Below the pieces are notes generated by a model. It saw nothing but the letters and a program-made list of their open reading frames with translations. It did no database searches and was not told the DNA's origin. A program made the position numbers and the translations under genes. A stretch of DNA of 56,364 nucleotides from an uncultured Candidatus Saccharibacteria bacterium (GTDB lineage Bacteria; Patescibacteriota; Saccharimonadia; Saccharimonadales; Saccharimonadaceae). The stretch lies in the NCBI GenBank assembly GCA_946408595.1, contig CAMJSX010000005.1, positions 1-56,364 on the forward strand. The letters are read 5' to 3'. This document shows, piece by piece, positions 25,649 through 36,200 of this stretch (position 1 is its first letter; every line of letters begins with the position of its first letter).

Positions 25649-26983
25649 ATGGACAAGACCTTTTTCTTTTATGACCTGGAGACGTCGGGGCTGGAGCCAC
25701 GCGAAGACAGAATTATGCAGTTTGCGGGACAACGGACTACGCTGGATTTGGAGCCAATTGGCGACCCAGTAAATGTTCTTGTCAAAATGACCAACGACGC
25801 CCTACCAAGTCCGGCAGCCATTATGGTCACCAAAATCACTCCGCAAGACACTTTGCGTGAAGGGATGAGCGAAGCTGAATTTTGCAAGTATGTCACAGAT
25901 GAAATTTTCACACCGAACACTATCGCGTTAGGTTATAATACCGTGCGTTTCGATGATGAATTTATGCGCGCAACTTTGTGGCGAAATTTTTATGATCCAT
26001 ATGAATGGCAATGGAAGGACGGTCGTTCGCGTTGGGACATGCTCGATGTGGTGCGACTCACGCGGGCGCTTCGGCCAGAGGGAATCAATTGGCCGTTCAC
26101 GGAAGACGGCAAGCCGACTAACCGTCTGGAGCTTCTAACCAAACTAAACGGACTCTCGCACGAACACGCTCACGATGCTTTGTCGGATGTATATGCCACC
26201 ATCGCCGTCGCTAAAATGTTGAAAGAAAAGCAACCAAAACTGTTTGACTTCCTATTCAAAATGCGTGAAAAGAATGCAGTAAAAAAGCTAGTAAATTTAG
26301 ACAACAAACAACCATTCGTCTATGCATCCGGAAGATACTCAAGCGAATTCAATAAAGCCACCGTGGCCTTCCCGCTCACCAGCGGCCGGAACGGAAATAT
26401 ATTGGTCTATGATCTTCGGTATCCTCTGGACGGGTCCTGCGATTTCCCCGTGGTTAAGGAACTGTGCTTCAACAAGTGTCCGGCCGTAGCACCGCTGAGT
26501 GTGCTGGATAATAACGATGGTTGGAAAAAGATTGGTTTAACGCGCGAGCAAATCGAGCAAAACTTAAAAACCCTACTAGACCATCCCGAATTTGCCGAGG
26601 CCATGCGTAGTCAATACGAAAACCGTCCGGAATATCCAAAAGCTCCCGAACCCGAAATGGCCATCTACGATGGGTTCTTAAACGACCGTGATCGAAACAA
26701 AGTCGCTAACGTCCGAAATGCCGACGAACAAAAACTGGCTGATTTCCATCCCGAATTCGACGACGAAAGATTACCAGAACTATTATTACATTACAAAGGC
26801 CGCAACTATCCAAAAAGTTTGTCCGAACAGGAAACCAAAAAATGGGAAGAGTTCAGAAAATCGCGTTTAGAGCGCCAAGCTGCGAAATTCTTGGAAGAAT
26901 TAAACAAGTTTTACGAAAAAGACGAATTTATCGGGGAAGAATTAAAACTATATTTTGAATCACTTTTTGATACAGAATATTAA
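25649..26983 (+). CDS. sbcB: Exodeoxyribonuclease I
   Basis: 3'-5' single-strand DNA exonuclease of recombination and repair. The 444-residue protein has the DEDD motif I YDLETSG (D9, E11), then GYNTVRFDDEFMR and HDALSDVYATIAVAKML, followed by the ExoI-specific SH3-like and C-terminal helical regions. It is a little shorter than the 475-residue E. coli enzyme. The ATG has a weak GGTGGTGAT upstream. It stands alone between the FISUMP-like gene and ldh. Confidence 0.93.
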   Translation: MDKTFFFYDLETSGLEPREDRIMQFAGQRTTLDLEPIGDPVNVLVKMTNDALPSPAAIMVTKITPQDTLREGMSEAEFCKYVTDEIFTPNTIALGYNTVRFDDEFMRATLWRNFYDPYEWQWKDGRSRWDMLDVVRLTRALRPEGINWPFTEDGKPTNRLELLTKLNGLSHEHAHDALSDVYATIAVAKMLKEKQPKLFDFLFKMREKNAVKKLVNLDNKQPFVYASGRYSSEFNKATVAFPLTSGRNGNILVYDLRYPLDGSCDFPVVKELCFNKCPAVAPLSVLDNNDGWKKIGLTREQIEQNLKTLLDHPEFAEAMRSQYENRPEYPKAPEPEMAIYDGFLNDRDRNKVANVRNADEQKLADFHPEFDDERLPELLLHYKGRNYPKSLSEQETKKWEEFRKSRLERQAAKFLEELNKFYEKDEFIGEELKLYFESLFDTEY

Positions 26984-26997
26984 ACTTATGCTATAAT
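26984..26997 (+). promoter_or_regulatory. Leaderless promoter of ldh with inverted TAGCATAAGT motif
   Basis: TATAAT (26992-26997) ends 6 nt before the ATG at 27004; a possible -35 TTGATA is at 26967. ACTTATGCTA (26984-26993) overlaps the hexamer and is the exact reverse complement of a 10-mer found at three other promoters in the window. Confidence 0.75.
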
Positions 26998-27003
26998 TAC
27001 ATT

Positions 27004-27918
27004 ATGGATAATAATAAAATCATGATTGTGGGTACGGGTAATGTTGGTGCGAGCATTGCATTTGCTCTTTTGAACCAACGGACAGCCGTAAATGAAATTA
27101 TTTTAACTGACATTATTGCTAAAGACGCAGAAGGCGAAGCGATGGATCTAAACGACGCTTTAGCCGTGGCACCAAGTTATGTGAAAATTAAAAATGGCAC
27201 TTATAAAGATGCCAAAGATTGCGATGTAGTAGTGATTACTGCCGGCGCTGCTCAAAGGCCTGGCGAAACTCGCATGGAACTTTTGAAGAAGAATGTGAAT
27301 ATCTTGAAGGGCATGGTGGAACAAATCATGGCCAGTGGTTTTAATGGCATTTTCTTAGTCGTAACTAATCCAATGGACGTTCTCACGTATTACACTTGGA
27401 AGTTTTCCGGTTTGCCAGCAGAAAAAGTCATTGGCTCCGGTACCGTGCTTGATTCAGCAAGACTTCGCAAACGCCTAGCTTCCTATCTCAACGTTAACCC
27501 GAAGTCAATTCACGCTTATCAAGTTGGTGAACATGGTGATTCAGAGATCACTTTGTATTCCACTGCCGACATGGGTGGCCAGAAAATCTCAACCATGCTG
27601 CCAAAAGATACTTTGAAGGGCATCTCGGAATTTGTTAGAAATGAAGCTTATGACATCATCGAAAAGAAAGGTGCCACGCACTATGGCATTGCGACTTGTG
27701 TTGCACAAATATTAAATTGTATATTAAACGACGAAATGCGAGTCCTGCCCGTATCATCCTATGATGCCTTCTCGGACACCTGTTTCGGTTGGCCGTCAGT
27801 TGTAGGACGCGAGGGTGTAATTAGAAGACTTGATATTAAAATATCTGAAAAAGAGGGTGTAGAATTACAAAAATCAATCAATGTATTAAAAGATGCGATT
27901 TCTCAAATTAAGTATTAG
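27004..27918 (+). CDS. ldh: L-lactate dehydrogenase
   Basis: Reduces pyruvate to L-lactate and regenerates NAD in fermentation. The 304-residue protein has the NAD motif GTGNVGAS, the substrate-specificity glutamine Q84 in AGAAQRPGETR (Gln marks lactate rather than malate dehydrogenase), R90, and the catalytic D150/R153/H177 in VLDSAR and GEHGDSE. It is slightly shorter than the usual 315. Its 3' end overlaps the next gene by 26 nt. Malate dehydrogenase activity is less likely given Q84. Confidence 0.93.
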   Translation: MDNNKIMIVGTGNVGASIAFALLNQRTAVNEIILTDIIAKDAEGEAMDLNDALAVAPSYVKIKNGTYKDAKDCDVVVITAGAAQRPGETRMELLKKNVNILKGMVEQIMASGFNGIFLVVTNPMDVLTYYTWKFSGLPAEKVIGSGTVLDSARLRKRLASYLNVNPKSIHAYQVGEHGDSEITLYSTADMGGQKISTMLPKDTLKGISEFVRNEAYDIIEKKGATHYGIATCVAQILNCILNDEMRVLPVSSYDAFSDTCFGWPSVVGREGVIRRLDIKISEKEGVELQKSINVLKDAISQIKY

Positions 27919-29761
27919 TATTATTCTTTGCGCATTAGTTTTAAATACGGCGAACGTTTTTGCAGGAACTGGTGATTTTTATTTTGAAGATTTTACGGCA
28001 GACTATTATTTGTCTAAAGACGAAGAAGGCATTTCTCACCTAAAGGTTGTAGAGAACCTGACCGCAATATTCCCAGATTATAATCAAAACAAAGGAATCT
28101 GCCGGAAGATTCCTTACACCAACCAAAACAAAGCCAACGTGACATTGTCGCATCTTACATATAATGATGTGGTGTTAAAACGAAACGGGTTGGAAGAACC
28201 AATTTACAGCATAGAAAAACATGATGATAATTATGAAGTATGTACCGGCACGGAAGATTATGTACTTGGAAAACAGGTTTATACATTTGAATATGAATTT
28301 ACCAAGGTCATAACAGATTTTGACGAATACCAAGAGCTATACTGGGATGCTAATGGCAATGGCTGGTTCCAAAAGTTCAATAAAGTGACTGCGAGAGTGC
28401 ACTTCGCAGACAGCATCAAAGTAGCTTTTGACGGCGGGAAATGGTGTTACGTAGGTAGTTATGGTGAAAATGGCTCCGAAAGGTGTACTATTTCAGAACT
28501 CCCTGACGGTTGGCAATTTAGCACAGAAAAATTAGACCGATACGAAAACCTAACTATTGATGTCGAGTTTAGACCCAAGACTTTTGTGGTGCCAGCACCA
28601 GAAAAGAACTATATTTTAATCATTATTTTGGTTGGTATTGCAATCATCGCGGGATTGTTATTAATACCACCAATCAAAAAATACAAAAAAGCCAGCGAGG
28701 ATAGATTATTCTATAAAAACTACTTCATTAAGCCAGAATATCAACCTCACCCTGAATACGATGTTGCGGAAATGACCACCAACTTCATTGGCGACAAAAA
28801 GGATTCCAAAATTGGCGTACTACTTGAAATGATTGTTAAAAAACAAATTAAAATCATCAAAAAAGCTGGTTTTAGGAAACAATGGACTATCAAAGTTGAA
28901 AGATTTGATAGCATCAGCAAAGCCGGGAAAACCCTACTTAAAATTCTAAATGGTGGCAGTACGGTAAACAATGGAGAATTGATTGAAATCAAAAAACACG
29001 TCGCAACCGCAGAATTAGCAAAAATTGGGCGTAGTTATTATACTGGAACAATTACGTCACTAAAAGAAGATGGACTCGCAACCAAAAAATTCTCGTTGTC
29101 AAATAATAATTCCATTAAAATGTCGGCAATAATATTTGACGTCTTATTTACTGGCGTAGTTACACTTTTCTTAGCTATAGGAATTAAAGAAGAAATAGCC
29201 GAGGAGATATTGTCTGGTGTACTAGCTGGTAGTGAATACTTTTCTATAGTCGCAACAGTAATAGTATGCACGGCTCTGTTTATTGGCATGATGCTCAAGA
29301 AAAACACGCAGCAATATGAGATGAGGACCAGAAAAGGTCTCGAGTTGTCTCGCTACATGGATGGGCTAAAACTCTACATCAAGATGGCAGAAACTGAAAG
29401 AATCAAAATGCTACAAAGTGTAGACGGAGCGGACACTTCACCAGAAGGAGTGGTGCATTTATACGAAAAACTCCTACCGTATGCAGCAGTCTTTGGTTTG
29501 GAGAAAAGCTGGCTCAAAGAAATGGAGAGATACTATCAAGTAGCTGACGTCGAGGATTCAGTTTTGCAAGAAAACGGATTAAGCTTAACAGACTTAGCGG
29601 TGATTTCAAACATGACTTCAAGAATTGCCAACCAATCAGTTAGCTATTCCTCCGGCTCTAGTATTTCTGGCGGTGGTAGTTTCTCGTCAGGATTCTCCGG
29701 CGGCGGAGGCGGCGGGTTCTCCGGCGGAGGCGGCGGAGGCGGCGGAGGCGGCGGCCGCTAG
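27893..29761 (+). CDS. DUF2207-like membrane protein with glycine-rich tail
   Basis: Predicted membrane protein of unknown role, 622 residues. A signal peptide (about 1-25, ending VFAG) precedes an extracytoplasmic domain whose start, DFYFEDFTADYYLSKDEEGISHLKV, matches DUF2207 proteins. A membrane segment follows at about 242-262 (IILVGIAIIAGLLLIPP), then a cytoplasmic region and two more segments around 415-475. The last 30 residues are nearly all Gly and Ser, ending in a run of Gly, which is usual for this family. The gene begins 26 nt inside ldh, so it may be translationally coupled. Confidence 0.85.
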   Translation: MRFLKLSISIILCALVLNTANVFAGTGDFYFEDFTADYYLSKDEEGISHLKVVENLTAIFPDYNQNKGICRKIPYTNQNKANVTLSHLTYNDVVLKRNGLEEPIYSIEKHDDNYEVCTGTEDYVLGKQVYTFEYEFTKVITDFDEYQELYWDANGNGWFQKFNKVTARVHFADSIKVAFDGGKWCYVGSYGENGSERCTISELPDGWQFSTEKLDRYENLTIDVEFRPKTFVVPAPEKNYILIIILVGIAIIAGLLLIPPIKKYKKASEDRLFYKNYFIKPEYQPHPEYDVAEMTTNFIGDKKDSKIGVLLEMIVKKQIKIIKKAGFRKQWTIKVERFDSISKAGKTLLKILNGGSTVNNGELIEIKKHVATAELAKIGRSYYTGTITSLKEDGLATKKFSLSNNNSIKMSAIIFDVLFTGVVTLFLAIGIKEEIAEEILSGVLAGSEYFSIVATVIVCTALFIGMMLKKNTQQYEMRTRKGLELSRYMDGLKLYIKMAETERIKMLQSVDGADTSPEGVVHLYEKLLPYAAVFGLEKSWLKEMERYYQVADVEDSVLQENGLSLTDLAVISNMTSRIANQSVSYSSGSSISGGGSFSSGFSGGGGGGFSGGGGGGGGGGGR

Positions 29762-29780
29762 AAAAAATCGCTTGAAAAAA

Positions 29781-29799
29781 TTAGCATAAGTAGTATACT
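29781..29799 (+). promoter_or_regulatory. Putative promoter with TTAGCATAAGT motif
   Basis: TTAGCATAAGT followed by TAGTATACT. The same 11-mer precedes the -10 hexamers at 33218 and 51911. A ribosome site AAGGAA stands before the ATG at 29840. Confidence 0.6.
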
Positions 29800-29839
29800 T
29801 TTATTAAAGACACGTGAATTTAAAAAATAAGGAAATAAA

Positions 29840-30433
29840 ATGGATCCAATGAATAATCAAATACCAACCCCTAATCCATCACCGACGCCAGTGCCTCCGG
29901 TGCCACCTGTTGCACCAGCTGCACCAGCTGCCCCTGTCGAGCCAGTAGCTCCGGTTTCACCAGCTACTCCAGCTGCTCCAGCAACGGAAGCCCAACCTGC
30001 TCCTGCCCCAATTACAGTTAATCCTGGTCAAGGCGCAGTTAATCCTGCTATGAATTCTATGTTTGTTCCAAATAGTGGTGGTCTAGTCGGCGCAACCGAT
30101 CCAATTACTATGCCAACCCCACCAAAAGCACCGGATCCAGTTGAAGAAGAATTAAAGGCTCCGTTCAAGGCCGCAGGTCCAGTACCTGGCTCAATCGGTA
30201 GTGCAATTTCAGTTCCAGCAGATGCTGCTCCAGCACCAGAGCCTGGTCGCGCACCAAACAATGTTTCGTTTAATGACCCAGCTATGATGAACAATCCAAT
30301 GCCAGCCGCAGCACAACCAGCTAAGAAGAAGACCAACAAAACTACACTGATCGCCCTTGCGGTAGTTGCAGGCTTAATTGTGGTTGCTCTTGCAATATAC
30401 CTAGTAATGACCTTGATGGGCTCAGGCGCTTAA
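29840..30433 (+). CDS. Pro/Ala-rich tail-anchored membrane protein
   Basis: Unrecognised protein of 197 residues. Residues 1-60 are almost entirely Pro, Ala, Val and Thr; the middle is low-complexity; the C-terminus has KKKTNKTT and one membrane segment (about 170-192) with only a few residues after it. This gives a tail-anchored topology with a long extended cytoplasmic or external stalk. It stands alone between the DUF2207 gene and metG, with its own promoter and ribosome site. Codon usage fits the rest of the window. Function unknown. Confidence 0.75.
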   Translation: MDPMNNQIPTPNPSPTPVPPVPPVAPAAPAAPVEPVAPVSPATPAAPATEAQPAPAPITVNPGQGAVNPAMNSMFVPNSGGLVGATDPITMPTPPKAPDPVEEELKAPFKAAGPVPGSIGSAISVPADAAPAPEPGRAPNNVSFNDPAMMNNPMPAAAQPAKKKTNKTTLIALAVVAGLIVVALAIYLVMTLMGSGA

Positions 30434-30434
30434 T

Positions 30435-30463
30435 TTGATTTTAGTGTAAAAGTATTGTAAAAT
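30435..30463 (+). promoter_or_regulatory. Complete promoter, leaderless start for metG
   Basis: TTGATT (30435-30440), 17 nt, TAAAAT (30458-30463), then 6 nt to the ATG at 30470. No ribosome site is present. Confidence 0.8.
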
Positions 30464-30469
30464 ACTTTC

Positions 30470-31882
30470 ATGGAAAAAGTATATATTACTACTGCGATAC
30501 CATATGTGAACGGCGTTCCACATATTGGTCATGCAATGGATTATTGTCTTTCTGATACTTATGCAAGATACCAGAGATTAATTGGAAACGACGTTAAGTT
30601 CCAGGCAGGTACCGATGAACATGGCAATAAGATTTTTTTGAAAGCTAAAGAAAATGGTTTGCCAGTAGAAGAATATGTTTCTAGTAATGCACAGAAGTTT
30701 GAACAATTTGTCCAAGAATTAGGCGTTTCATACACAGATTTTATTAGAACTACTGACAAAGACCACAAAAGAAGATGCCAAGAAATCTGGCTAAAGCTAA
30801 AAGACCACATTTATTCAGCAAAATATGAAGGTTGGTATTGTACTGGTTGCGAAAGATTTGTCACCGCGAAAGAATGCGAAGAGAATCATGGCATTTGCCC
30901 AGACCACCAAAAGCCTTATGAAAAATTGGAAGAAGAGAACTATTATTTAAGAATTTCAGATTTTAAAGATAGAATTCGCGAGGCAATTTCTAGTGGCGAA
31001 ATGTTGATTCTGCCAGATTTTAGAAAAAATGAAATTCTAAAACTATTAGAAGACTCGCCGGATGTTTCGATTTCACGACCTAAAGCCCAATTAACTTGGG
31101 GCGTGCCAGTGCCAGACGATGATTCGCAAGTCATGTATGTTTGGATTGATGCACTGGCTAATTATATTACAGTGCTTGGCTACCCAGACACAGATATTTC
31201 TGCTTGGTGGCCAGCCAAAGCCCAATTTGTTGGGAAAGATATTTTAAGATTTCATGCCATTATTTGGCCGGCCATTTTGATAGGCTTAGGGTTGCCATTA
31301 CCACGCACCATCGTGTCGCACGGTATGGTCCTTGCCGATGGTCAAAAAATGAGTAAGTCAATTGGCAATGTTGTAGATCCAATCGAAGTGCTAAACCGTC
31401 ATGGTCTGGATGCTTTTAGATATTTCTTTCTAAGGCATATTGATACATTTGCCGATTCAGATTTTACTTGGGAAAAATACGACGCCGCGTATAACAACGA
31501 ATTAGCCAATGACCTAGGTAATCTTGTACAAAGGCTTGCGACCCTAGCAGCAAAAAATAATATCATACTAGGTGATGTTTCAGTAGAACTAGACCCAGAA
31601 TACAATGAGTTAATGAACAATTTTGAATTTAATAAAGCCTTTGATTATGTATGGGAAAAAGTTCAAGCGATCAATCGCGAAATTGATGAACAAAAACCAT
31701 GGATGCTTGCCAAAAATGGTGAAACTGAAAAACTCAATGATTGCATGAAGAAACTAATTGCTGAATTATTGTCAGCCAACCTAATGCTAGAACCCTTCAT
31801 CCCGACCGCATCAGAAAAAATCAAAGCCATCTTTAAAGACCCAATTGTCCCACCGAAAGTTCCACTCTTCCCAAAGCAATAA
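30470..31882 (+). CDS. metG: Methionyl-tRNA synthetase
   Basis: Charges tRNA-Met. The class I motifs are clear: PYVNGVPHIGHAMD (HIGH box), a zinc-binding insert with CTGC and a second Cys/His pair (CEENHGICPDH), FVGKDILRFHAIIWPA, and KMSKS near residue 293. At 470 residues it lacks the C-terminal tRNA-binding (Trbp111-like) domain of longer bacterial enzymes, as expected in small genomes. The end leads straight into a bidirectional terminator. Confidence 0.97.
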   Translation: MEKVYITTAIPYVNGVPHIGHAMDYCLSDTYARYQRLIGNDVKFQAGTDEHGNKIFLKAKENGLPVEEYVSSNAQKFEQFVQELGVSYTDFIRTTDKDHKRRCQEIWLKLKDHIYSAKYEGWYCTGCERFVTAKECEENHGICPDHQKPYEKLEEENYYLRISDFKDRIREAISSGEMLILPDFRKNEILKLLEDSPDVSISRPKAQLTWGVPVPDDDSQVMYVWIDALANYITVLGYPDTDISAWWPAKAQFVGKDILRFHAIIWPAILIGLGLPLPRTIVSHGMVLADGQKMSKSIGNVVDPIEVLNRHGLDAFRYFFLRHIDTFADSDFTWEKYDAAYNNELANDLGNLVQRLATLAAKNNIILGDVSVELDPEYNELMNNFEFNKAFDYVWEKVQAINREIDEQKPWMLAKNGETEKLNDCMKKLIAELLSANLMLEPFIPTASEKIKAIFKDPIVPPKVPLFPKQ

Positions 31883-31909
31883 AAAAATAACCCCGAAGGG
31901 TTATTTTTT
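31882..31909. terminator. Bidirectional terminator between metG and the aquaporin gene
   Basis: A 12-bp stem AAAAAATAACCC/GGGTTATTTTTT with loop CGAA. It has a T-run on each strand and lies between two convergent genes. Confidence 0.95.
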
Positions 31910-31915
31910 TATCTT

Positions 31916-32863
31916 TTATTCTTCGCCAGATAATTTACCTGCAAAGTCGGATAGGTAGAAGCCTACCACGCCACCAATCATTGGAAGCAAAGCATAGATT
32001 GACAATGCTTGGCAAATACCGCCAAGAACTTCACCGAAGTTTTCGCCAGCGGTTGGGAAAATCTGAAGCATCAGAGCTGCAGCTGGGTTAAAGATGAAGT
32101 TGTTGGAAAGACCAGCAAAGACATAAGATACGATGAAGGCAATCAAACATGCAAAGCTGAGACCACCGGCAACAATCGCAGCAAAAGTAAAGGCACTGCG
32201 TTTGTAGCGAAGAGCACGTGCATAGAAGAATGCAATTATGATGGCGCCCATGAGTTCAATCATGGCAGTCACCCAGAATTGTCCTTCACCAACAGCGGCA
32301 ATGGATGGAAGTTCCATTGCAGACTCGCCAGCAACTGATTGGAATGCCTTGAAGATGAGCCAACCGAGCCAGGCACCTACAATCTCGGCGATGATATACA
32401 TCACACCGCGGATGACCGACATGCGACGAGAAGCCATCATGCCGACCGTAACGATAGGATTAAGGCAAGCGCCGGAGAATGCATGTACAGCAACGTAAAT
32501 AGCAATCACCGCGATAGCATAAACGGCAATGTTAGCTGCCCCTTGTGAGAAGGCAATACCTGTTAGGAAGAAAGTGAAGAGTAGAAGCATCATAAGCATG
32601 GTGCCGATGATTTCGCCGATAAGTGCCCCATAAAACTTTGGAGTCTTGAAGACGGTGAGGATACCTTCTTTTTCTTCGTATTTCTTCGCAAAGAAACCCT
32701 TTAGACAAGATTTCTTTTCTTTAACTGGTTTTGTTTCTTCCACCGTTTTGGTTTTAGGAGCCTCGGACACTGGTTTCATGACAGTCTTCGCGGCAGCTTT
32801 CGATTTAGTCGTCTTAGCCTTAGAAGCAGGCTTTGCCGACGCTTTTGGCTTTTTGGTTGCCAT
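31916..32863 (-). CDS. Aquaporin/MIP-family channel with basic N-terminal extension
   Basis: Water or small-solute channel of 315 residues with six membrane segments. The two half-helix motifs are SGACLNPIVTVG (NPI where NPA is usual) and NFIFNPAAAL (standard NPA). The first ~75 residues, mostly Lys/Ala/Thr/Pro, are an unusual cytoplasmic extension. The start has a perfect AGGAGG. The gene runs divergently from the 83-residue gene. The substrate (water or glycerol) cannot be told from what I can see. Confidence 0.88.
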   Translation of the reverse strand: MATKKPKASAKPASKAKTTKSKAAAKTVMKPVSEAPKTKTVEETKPVKEKKSCLKGFFAKKYEEKEGILTVFKTPKFYGALIGEIIGTMLMMLLLFTFFLTGIAFSQGAANIAVYAIAVIAIYVAVHAFSGACLNPIVTVGMMASRRMSVIRGVMYIIAEIVGAWLGWLIFKAFQSVAGESAMELPSIAAVGEGQFWVTAMIELMGAIIIAFFYARALRYKRSAFTFAAIVAGGLSFACLIAFIVSYVFAGLSNNFIFNPAAALMLQIFPTAGENFGEVLGGICQALSIYALLPMIGGVVGFYLSDFAGKLSGEE

Positions 32864-32891
32864 CTTTCCTCCTTAAATAATATATATCCAC

Positions 32892-32919
32892 ATTATAACA
32901 TATTTTGGTGTGATATAAT
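32892..32919. promoter_or_regulatory. Divergent promoters, aquaporin and 83-residue gene
   Basis: Minus-strand TATAAT at 32897-32892 serves the aquaporin gene; plus-strand TGTGATATAAT ending at 32919 serves the gene at 32944. The two hexamers are only 16 bp apart. Confidence 0.7.
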
Positions 32920-32943
32920 AAAAAAGTTAAACAAAAGGACAAT

Positions 32944-33195
32944 ATGGGTGTAATCGTAAATAAAGAAAATGAAAAAGATAACGAACTGACAAGACGAATT
33001 GATGCGGATTTGCGCGCAAAGATGTCTAGCACATCAAAGACAGAGAAGGGGAAAAAAGACGTTGACCTGGCAGAAGATACAGACTATGTGAAGGATCTAA
33101 AAAAGACCGGTAAATATGGTTGGGTGTGGATTTTATTAGTAGTTTTTACATTAATATTATTAATTGCGCTTGGCATGTCATTCCAAAATAAATAG
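32944..33195 (+). CDS. Small single-pass membrane protein, unknown
   Basis: An 83-residue protein with a charged N-terminal half rich in Lys, Glu and Asp and one membrane segment at about 59-79 (YGWVWILLVVFTLILLIALG). It ends four residues after the segment. A ribosome site AAAGGAC precedes the ATG. I do not recognise a family. It sits directly before the 1009-residue membrane protein, which suggests but does not prove a common function. Confidence 0.72.
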   Translation: MGVIVNKENEKDNELTRRIDADLRAKMSSTSKTEKGKKDVDLAEDTDYVKDLKKTGKYGWVWILLVVFTLILLIALGMSFQNK

Positions 33196-33202
33196 TAGAT
33201 TT

Positions 33203-33223
33203 TTAGCATAAGTGGTATATAAT
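33203..33223 (+). promoter_or_regulatory. Promoter of the 1009-residue membrane protein
   Basis: TTAGCATAAGT (33203-33213), 4 nt, TATAAT (33218-33223). The start codon is 11 nt further on, inside a TATATAT tract, so the leader is at most a few nucleotides. No ribosome site. Confidence 0.65.
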
Positions 33224-33234
33224 ATATATTATAT

Positions 33235-36200
33235 ATGGATGGAAAAAAGACAGAGTCTAGGAATAATGCGGTTAATGGTCTAAAAAAAGGCGAAACTAAC
33301 GCTAGTGCTAAGGCTCCCGAACAGCCAGATGATATGTCAACTGTTGCCAATAGTGAAGAGGAGGCGTCCGGTTATTATACTGGTTCGGGTAGAGAAGGTG
33401 AGCAAAAAGCCAAAGGGAAAGGTTTTTTCAAGCGCAAGGGTCCAGTAGCCTTAATTCTAAGCCTAATACTTGGTATTGGCGGAGTGTCATTTTTCAGCAT
33501 CTCTACAGAATTAGTTGCCTGGAAGGAAAACATTTCCTCCATGTTTGGCCAAAACAGCGCTGTTTTGGGTCGGCGGTCAAATTATGTAGTGCGAAGACTA
33601 CTTAGTGACAACCATCCTACTACGAAGGAAACAATTTTTGGCGATACTAAATTTAAAATTAGGAGTGGTTCAAAGCTTCAGAAAAAACTCAGTAACGAAG
33701 GTATTGAATACACGGAGACTGAAGTCGATGGCAAAAAATTGAAATTGCTTGTTTATGAGGACACCGATGGGCGACGCATCCCAATCGTTGCCTCAGATAA
33801 TGATGTGCCTAGGGCCAACAAATTAGTTGGAACAGAAATAGAAATTGATGGCGTTAAAGTAAAAATTACCGACCAGAGCATGTCATTGACGCAGGCAAGA
33901 AAGGTCAATAAAAACTTTGACACAAGCTACGACACAGCCACACTAACCATTACTGGTAAAATAGCAGGGTGGTTCGATAATGTAGTTGAAGCAATGTACG
34001 AAAGAATACTACCTGGTGCCAGAAAACAGATGAATATTGATGACCCCGATGAAGAAAAGGTTAAAAATAAGCTTCTAAAAAATGCCAGCGATGAATTAGG
34101 TGATACGGATGCCGAGTTTGAAGTTAATGGGAAGAAATACAAAGCCGGTGATTTTACACAAGAATTAGACGACAATAATAAACCAACGGGTTATTATGTA
34201 CATAAAAATCAAAGTGGCGACGTTGATGCCCGCATTTCTTCTGACGAATTTGAAACCTGGTCTTCGAGTGATAGGATTAGAATTTCCGATACTGATCAAC
34301 CACCAGAAGGTGTCGAATCGGCGCTTACGGCTAAAGCAAAAAAAGTAGCAATGGCATCCGCGACAATCGGTTGCGCCGTATTAAAAGGAATAGGCGCAAT
34401 TGGCACTGCGATTGGAGCAATTCAAACTCTAAATGCTATTAGTTATGCATCGAAATATCTAGAAATGGCAGATCAAGTAAAGAGTGGGGAGGCCAATGAT
34501 ACGGTCAATATCTCGCTAAACAGCATAAATGAAAGTGTCACGACAACTCTGTATGACAAAAACGGAAAACCGGTTGAAGTAACGGGTGCCGTCACTGAGG
34601 GGGCTGGTTGGAACGCCGCCTTTTCATCCACCAATATTATAGATCAAGATGACCCAGGCGCTTTATATGTGAATCGCGAGAACTCTACCAAAAATGCGCT
34701 TATGGAAGTTATGAGTGGCAATGTTAAAGATGATAATGGCAAAAGTGTTTTAAATAGCATTTATGCAGCAGCTCCTGGATTAGCTAATTTTGTAGCCGGC
34801 ACAACAAGAATCGGAGCTTCGATAGCAGTATTTCGAGCCTGCAATGCTATACAAGGAGCAGCTGGGGCTGTCAGCTTTGTCGCTGACGTCATTGCGCTAT
34901 TTACATTTGGAATTTCCAAGGTTATAAAAGACGCAATCATGGGCGGAATAAAGGGTGCCGTATTAGCTGGCTCAATGATTGCAATCTCGTCAATCGTCGC
35001 CGCTCTTACCCCTAAGATAGCCAGTTGGTTTGCAGGAAAATTATCTAAGGCCTTCTTAGGTATACCAGGAAGCTTTACGATGCACTCTGGGGTTTTCAAT
35101 GTCACGAGTTCTAATATGCAAATGAGTACTGGATTATTTGCCGATACCCAGAACGCAATTGAGGTAAAAGTGGCGACGAACGAAGCTGAAAGGGAATGGG
35201 CGGCCTATGATAGGGCTACTATGAGCCCATTTGACGTGACTTCGAAGTATACTTTCTTCGGATCACTTTATAGTTCTATTTTGCCGATAGTTAACACCTC
35301 AAGAAGTGGTATTATTTCGACGGTTTCATCTGTAGCCAACCTAGTTAAAACTTCTACCATCGCGCTTATTAGTCCGACAGCCAAAGCTGCAAGTGATACA
35401 GAAGATTACGCTCTTTCCTTAGCGCGTGAGGGAACCTGCCCATATCTAGAATCAGTAGGTGTGATTGGTGATTTTGCCTGCAATAAATATGTGGGTGCTT
35501 ACGTTGATGAATTAGATAATGATACCATGAGACCAGAAGATGTTTATGGATTCCTAGACGAAGACGGAAGCTTTAAGGGTCTTGATTCAGAGGGTAACCC
35601 AATAGTAGATGAAAAATCAGATTATGCCAAATTTCTTGTTGCCTGTGTGTCAAGTGACACTCAGCCAGGCACGGTAAGCGGGATTGTGCAGGGTCTTATT
35701 ACTGGTGCTGAAAAAGCAATTCTTGGCGACAATCTGTTGGCGAATGGTTTAGTGAATTTTGGTAGGAATTTTATGGCGTTTGAAGGAGGCCTCGATTTTA
35801 TAGAAGCAGCTGAAGAAGAGAAAAATATTAAGTGGAATAGTGGTCTTGCCTGCACAGGTAGAACCGACGATGCGAATCTGAATAAGAAAATTGAATACTT
35901 TTCAATGTATAATCTTGATCAACGCGTCCTTACCAATATGGGGATTACTGAGAACAATTCATCTCTCACATTCCTAGAAAACTATTACAAAGAAAATCCT
36001 ATTGATTACTCCTTGGAAGGCCAAATCGCAAGATACACCGGCATGAGCAAAGAAGAAGCCGAAGATGCCTTGGCGTTGATAGAATATTATAATTTCATCG
36101 CAAATTACGATTCATCGAATCGCTTCGCTTTCGGTGCCCCTGTGGTAGAAGAAAAACACAATCTACAATTTGACAACGATAATCAAATCGCCTCAATGCC

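Noticed and set aside
29660-29761. Glycine-rich tail of the DUF2207 protein as a frameshift or assembly artefact
   Set aside because: Gly/Ser-rich C-termini are usual in this family and the frame ends cleanly; the repeat could still have length errors.
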